A DNA stretch of 9,707 bases, from assembly GCA_937927885.1 (NCBI GenBank), contig CALEZJ010000253.1:1-9707 (forward strand), written 5' to 3'. Under the pieces are notes generated by a model. That model did not search any database. It was given only the letters and a program-made list of their open reading frames with translations, and was not told where the DNA came from. This document shows, piece by piece, positions 6,814 to 9,707 of the stretch (position 1 is the stretch's first letter; each line of letters begins with the position of its first letter). A program made the translations under genes and the position numbers. The stretch comes from an uncultured Paracoccaceae bacterium (GTDB lineage: Bacteria; Pseudomonadota; Alphaproteobacteria; Rhodobacterales; Rhodobacteraceae).

Positions 6814-6854
6814 CTCCCCCCGGCGAGGATTTGAGGCAAGATGAAGGGGCAAGA

Positions 6855-7532
6855 ATGCTGCGGCGGATGATCGGGCCGGTGATCTTCGGGCTGGGCGGGG
6901 TGGCGATCCTGCTGGCGCTGGGGTTCTGGCAATTGGGGCGGCTGGAGTGGAAACTGGGCGTCATCGCCCAGATCGAGGCGCGCCTGCGCGAGACGCCGTC
7001 ACGCCTGCCCGCAACGGTCGATCCCGGACAGGACCGGTATCGCGCGGTCTTCGTCGACGGGGATTATACCGGGGAATCGGTCGCCGTGCTGTCGACCTGG
7101 CCCGGCGTCGGCGTGGGCGTCGAGGTGATCGCCGTTCTGGCGCTGGCGGATGGGCGCCGGGTGCTGGGGGATCGCGGTTTCGTGCGCCTCGCGCGGCGGG
7201 CGGGGCTGGATCTGGCGGCGACGGGGGTTCGCGTGCAGGGCAACCTTTTGTGGCCCGAGGATCAGAGCGGCGCGACCCCGCCCCCTGACCTGGCCCGTGG
7301 ACTGTGGTTTTCCCGCGCTGTCGGGCCGATCGCCGCGCATCTGGGCACCGAGCCCGTGCTGATCGTGGCGCGCACCGATGCCCCCCTGCCCGGCCTGATG
7401 CCACGCCCCATCGACACCGCGGATGTGAAGAACGACCATCTGGGCTATGCCGTGACCTGGTTTCTGCTGGCGCTTGTCTGGGCGGGGATGACAGGGTTTC
7501 TTCTGTGGCGTATCAGGCGCAACACGGCCTGA
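6855..7532 (+). CDS. surf1: SURF1 family cytochrome oxidase biogenesis protein
   Basis: Surf1 is an inner-membrane protein that assists insertion of heme a into oxidase subunit I; Paracoccus Surf1 proteins bind heme a. The 225-residue product has the family layout of two terminal membrane spans (about 7-23 and 198-217) flanking a periplasmic domain. Signatures are GFWQLGRLEWK at 23-33, a GDY near 69-71, and NDHLGYAVTWF at 193-203, in which H195 corresponds to the conserved heme-linked histidine. I chose the ATG at 6855 because AAGGGG lies just upstream; a TTG at 6831 would add eight poorly fitting residues encoded inside the repeat-like element. The stop is 9 bases before the thrC start. Confidence 0.94.
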   Translation: MLRRMIGPVIFGLGGVAILLALGFWQLGRLEWKLGVIAQIEARLRETPSRLPATVDPGQDRYRAVFVDGDYTGESVAVLSTWPGVGVGVEVIAVLALADGRRVLGDRGFVRLARRAGLDLAATGVRVQGNLLWPEDQSGATPPPDLARGLWFSRAVGPIAAHLGTEPVLIVARTDAPLPGLMPRPIDTADVKNDHLGYAVTWFLLALVWAGMTGFLLWRIRRNTA

Positions 7533-7535
7533 GGA
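7531..7535 (+). promoter_or_regulatory. Ribosome binding site deciding the thrC start
   Basis: GAGGA overlaps the surf1 stop codon (7530-7532) and is 6 bases from the ATG at 7542. The ATG at 7536 touches the site directly and cannot be served by it. This points to 7542 as the true start and to coupling of thrC to surf1. Confidence 0.7.
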
Positions 7536-7541
7536 ATGAAC

Positions 7542-8930
7542 ATGCAGTACATCTCGACCCGGGGCAGCGCGCCCGTTCTGACCTTCGAGGAGGCGATGCT
7601 GACCGGCCTCGCACGCGACGGCGGGCTTTATGTCCCGCTCTCGGTGCCTGTGATGCCACAGGCCGAAATCGCCGCTCTGGCCGGGCTGTCCTACGAGGAG
7701 ATCGCGCTGCGGATCATGGCGCGGTTCACCGGCGACACCTTCCCGGAGGGGGTGCTGGCCGGGCTGATCGCAAAGGCTTATGGCGGGTTCGGCCATGCCG
7801 CGCGCGCCCCGCTGAAGCAACTGGCACCCAACCATTTCCTGCTGGAACTGTTCCACGGGCCGACGCTGGCGTTCAAGGATTTCGCCATGCAGGCCATCGG
7901 GCAGATGTTCCAGTTCGCGCTGGCGCGGTCGGGACAGCGGATCACGATTGTCGGCGCGACCTCGGGCGATACCGGGTCGGCGGCGATCGAGGCGTTCAGG
8001 GGGCTGGCGAATGTGGATGTGTTCATCCTGTTCCCGCATGGCCGCGTGTCCGAGGTGCAGCGCCGCCAGATGACCACGCCCACCGAATCCAACGTGCATG
8101 CAATCGCGGTCGATGGCGATTTCGACACCTGCCAGGGCCTCTTGAAGGACATGTTCAACGATTTCGCCTTTCGTGACCGGGTGCGGCTGGCGGGGGTGAA
8201 CAGCATCAACTGGGCGCGGGTGCTGGCGCAGGTGGTCTATTTCTTCAGTTCGGCGGTGTGGCTGGGCGCGCCGCACCGGGCGGTGGATTTCACCGTGCCG
8301 ACGGGGAATTTCGGCGACATCTTCGCGGGCTACATCGCGCGGGCGATGGGGCTGCCGATCGGTCGGCTGGTGATTGCGACGAACCAGAACGACATCCTGC
8401 ATCGCTGCCTGACGACCGGTGTCTACCAGACGGAAGCCGTTCTGCCCTCGCAATCGCCGTCAATGGACATTCAGGTCAGTTCCAATTTCGAGCGCGCGCT
8501 GTTTGACGCGCTGGGACGTGACGGCAGGGCGGTGGCGGCGCTGATGGGGGATTTGCGGACAACGGGGCGGTTCACCGTGCCGCAAGGGGCTTTGCAGGCC
8601 CTGCGCGAGGTGTTCGATTCGGGCCGCGTCAGCGAGGACGAGACCGCGGCCACCATCGCGCGCACGCTGAAAGCCTCGGGCGAACTCCTGTGTCCGCATT
8701 CCGCCGTGGGGGTCGCGGTGGCCGAACAGCATCTGGGCGCCAATCCGATGATAACGCTGGCCACCGCCCATCCGGCCAAATTCCCCGACGCCGTGCAGGC
8801 CGCAACCGGTCAGCGCCCCGCCCTGCCCCCGCGCATGGCCGACCTGTTCGACAGGCCCGAACGCGTCACCCGCATGGCCAATGATCGCGCCGCGCTGCAG
8901 GCGCTGGTGCTGGAACGAACGGGCGCCTGA
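7542..8930 (+). CDS. thrC: Threonine synthase
   Basis: ThrC is a cytoplasmic PLP enzyme that converts O-phosphohomoserine to threonine and phosphate, the last step of threonine synthesis. The 462-residue product matches the long (E. coli/yeast-type) family. MQYISTRG...PVLTFEEAMLTGLARDGGLYVP is typical of the N-terminus. The Schiff-base lysine is K112 in LAFKDFAMQ. GATSGDTGSAA (138-148) and PTGNFGDIFAGY (253-264) are cofactor-binding segments. SSNFERALFDAL lies in the second half. The start at 7542 is chosen from the GAGGA site; an ATG two codons earlier has no usable site. It follows surf1 by 9 bases and its stop overlaps the next start (TGATG), so it probably shares transcripts with the oxidase genes or uses an internal promoter I cannot see. 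Confidence 0.96.
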   Translation: MQYISTRGSAPVLTFEEAMLTGLARDGGLYVPLSVPVMPQAEIAALAGLSYEEIALRIMARFTGDTFPEGVLAGLIAKAYGGFGHAARAPLKQLAPNHFLLELFHGPTLAFKDFAMQAIGQMFQFALARSGQRITIVGATSGDTGSAAIEAFRGLANVDVFILFPHGRVSEVQRRQMTTPTESNVHAIAVDGDFDTCQGLLKDMFNDFAFRDRVRLAGVNSINWARVLAQVVYFFSSAVWLGAPHRAVDFTVPTGNFGDIFAGYIARAMGLPIGRLVIATNQNDILHRCLTTGVYQTEAVLPSQSPSMDIQVSSNFERALFDALGRDGRAVAALMGDLRTTGRFTVPQGALQALREVFDSGRVSEDETAATIARTLKASGELLCPHSAVGVAVAEQHLGANPMITLATAHPAKFPDAVQAATGQRPALPPRMADLFDRPERVTRMANDRAALQALVLERTGA

Positions 8931-9707
8931 TGCATCAGATCACCACGCTGGCGAACGGATTTCGCATTGTGACGGAACCCATGCCGGGGCTGGCCTCGGC
9001 GGCGGTCGGCATCTGGGTGATGGCGGGCGCGCGGCACGAAACCGCCGAGCAGAACGGCATCGCGCATTTCCTCGAACACATGGCGTTCAAGGGCACGGCC
9101 AGGCGCAGCGCCTTGCAGATCGCCGAGGAAATCGAGGATGTGGGCGGTTACATCAACGCCTATACCAGCCGCGAGATGACCGCCTATTACGCCCGCGTGC
9201 TGGAGGCCGACGTGCCGCTGGCGCTGGATGTGGTCGCGGATATCGTGCTGAACCCGGCCTTTGAGCGGCGCGAGATCGAGGTCGAGCGCCACGTCATCCT
9301 GCAAGAGATCGGGCAGGCCGCCGACACGCCGGACGATGTGATCTTTGACTGGCTGCAAGAGGCGAGCTATCCCGATCAGCCGCTGGGACGCCCCATTCTG
9401 GGACCGGCAGAGCGGATCGCCAAATACTCGGCGCGCGATCTGCGCAAGTTCGTCAGGGGGCATTACGGCCCGGGGCAGATGATCCTGTCGGCGGCGGGGG
9501 CCGTGCATCACGATACGCTGGTCGCGCTGGCCGAATCGCTGTTCGGTCACCTGCCTGCGCTGGTCATGCCCGAGGCCGCCCCCGCGCGGTTTCACATCAA
9601 CGAACGGCGCGAGGTCAAGGATCTGGAGCAGGCGCATATCGCTCTGGCCTTCGAAGGCCCCGCGTTCCGGGACCCGGAACTGTTCACCGCGCAGATCTAT
9701 GCGGGTG
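8930..9707 (+). CDS. M16 family zinc peptidase (processing-peptidase-like), incomplete at the right edge
   Basis: The first 259 codons of a pitrilysin/M16B peptidase related to the mitochondrial processing peptidase beta subunit. The inverted zinc motif HxxEH is at H46-E49-H50 (GIAHFLEHMAFKGT). E126 in VILQEIGQA is 76 residues after H50, the spacing of the third zinc ligand in this family. GGYINAYTSREMTAYYARVL (73-92) is also characteristic. There is no signal peptide, so a cytoplasmic location is likely. Bacterial members (YmxG-like) cleave peptides, but the natural substrate here is unknown. The start ATG overlaps the thrC stop as TGATG, implying coupled translation. Members are usually about 420 residues, so roughly 160 residues lie beyond the window. 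Confidence 0.94.
   Translation, partial: MHQITTLANGFRIVTEPMPGLASAAVGIWVMAGARHETAEQNGIAHFLEHMAFKGTARRSALQIAEEIEDVGGYINAYTSREMTAYYARVLEADVPLALDVVADIVLNPAFERREIEVERHVILQEIGQAADTPDDVIFDWLQEASYPDQPLGRPILGPAERIAKYSARDLRKFVRGHYGPGQMILSAAGAVHHDTLVALAESLFGHLPALVMPEAAPARFHINERREVKDLEQAHIALAFEGPAFRDPELFTAQIYAG

Noticed and set aside
5247..6932. A 561-codon open frame on the minus strand opposite ctaG and ctaE
   Set aside because: Its translation is rich in Arg, His, Gln and Pro with no recognisable domain, and it lies exactly opposite two well-identified genes. Long antisense frames are expected from GC-rich third positions.
6999..8453. A 484-codon minus-strand open frame opposite surf1 and thrC
   Set aside because: Same compositional artefact; the plus strand carries clear SURF1 and ThrC motifs. 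Similar shadows at 3765-5093 (minus), 2933-4141 (minus) and 1428-2741 (plus) were dropped for the same reason.
8836..8853. The peptide MADLFD in the ThrC C-terminal region matches the RarA N-terminus
   Set aside because: The match is six residues encoded with different codons in unrelated proteins; most likely coincidence.

Overview
The window looks like an ordinary chromosomal segment of an alphaproteobacterium of the Rhodobacter/Paracoccus group. The DNA is GC-rich with strongly GC-biased third codon positions. The protein set and order (rarA and tldD divergent from ctaC-ctaB-small ORF-ctaG-ctaE-surf1-thrC-M16 peptidase) matches what I know of that group. I see no insertion sequence, phage gene, CRISPR array, tRNA or rRNA, and no sign of recent transfer.

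Layout. Positions 1-136 are non-coding as far as I can tell and dense in inverted repeats lying just downstream of rarA. Positions 137-2891 hold a leftward two-gene unit, tldD then rarA, whose stop and start are one base apart. Positions 2892-3085 are a divergent control region with an FNR/FixK-type palindrome (2923-2936) and a plausible sigma-70 promoter (2961-2989) pointing right. Positions 3086-7532 hold the rightward aa3-type cytochrome c oxidase cluster: subunit II (ctaC), heme O synthase (ctaB), a 67-residue single-span membrane protein, the CuB chaperone ctaG/cox11, subunit III (ctaE) and surf1. Threonine synthase (thrC, 7542-8930) and an M16 zinc peptidase (8930 to the right edge, incomplete) follow almost without gaps.

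How the genes work together. CtaC carries the CuA centre and CtaE is the third core subunit. CtaB makes heme O, the precursor of heme A. CtaG delivers copper to CuB, and Surf1 helps place heme a in subunit I. Subunit I itself (ctaD) and heme A synthase (ctaA) are not here, so the enzyme needs loci elsewhere. The cluster is divided by GC-rich hairpins at three junctions (ctaC/ctaB, ctaG/ctaE, ctaE/surf1). The assembly-factor block ctaB-small ORF-ctaG and the block surf1-thrC-M16 are tightly packed. This suggests that subunits and assembly factors are expressed at different levels, but that is inference. I did not find a clearly new biological system. The points most worth a second look are the regulatory palindrome, the hairpins, the repeat-like element before surf1 and the small membrane protein.
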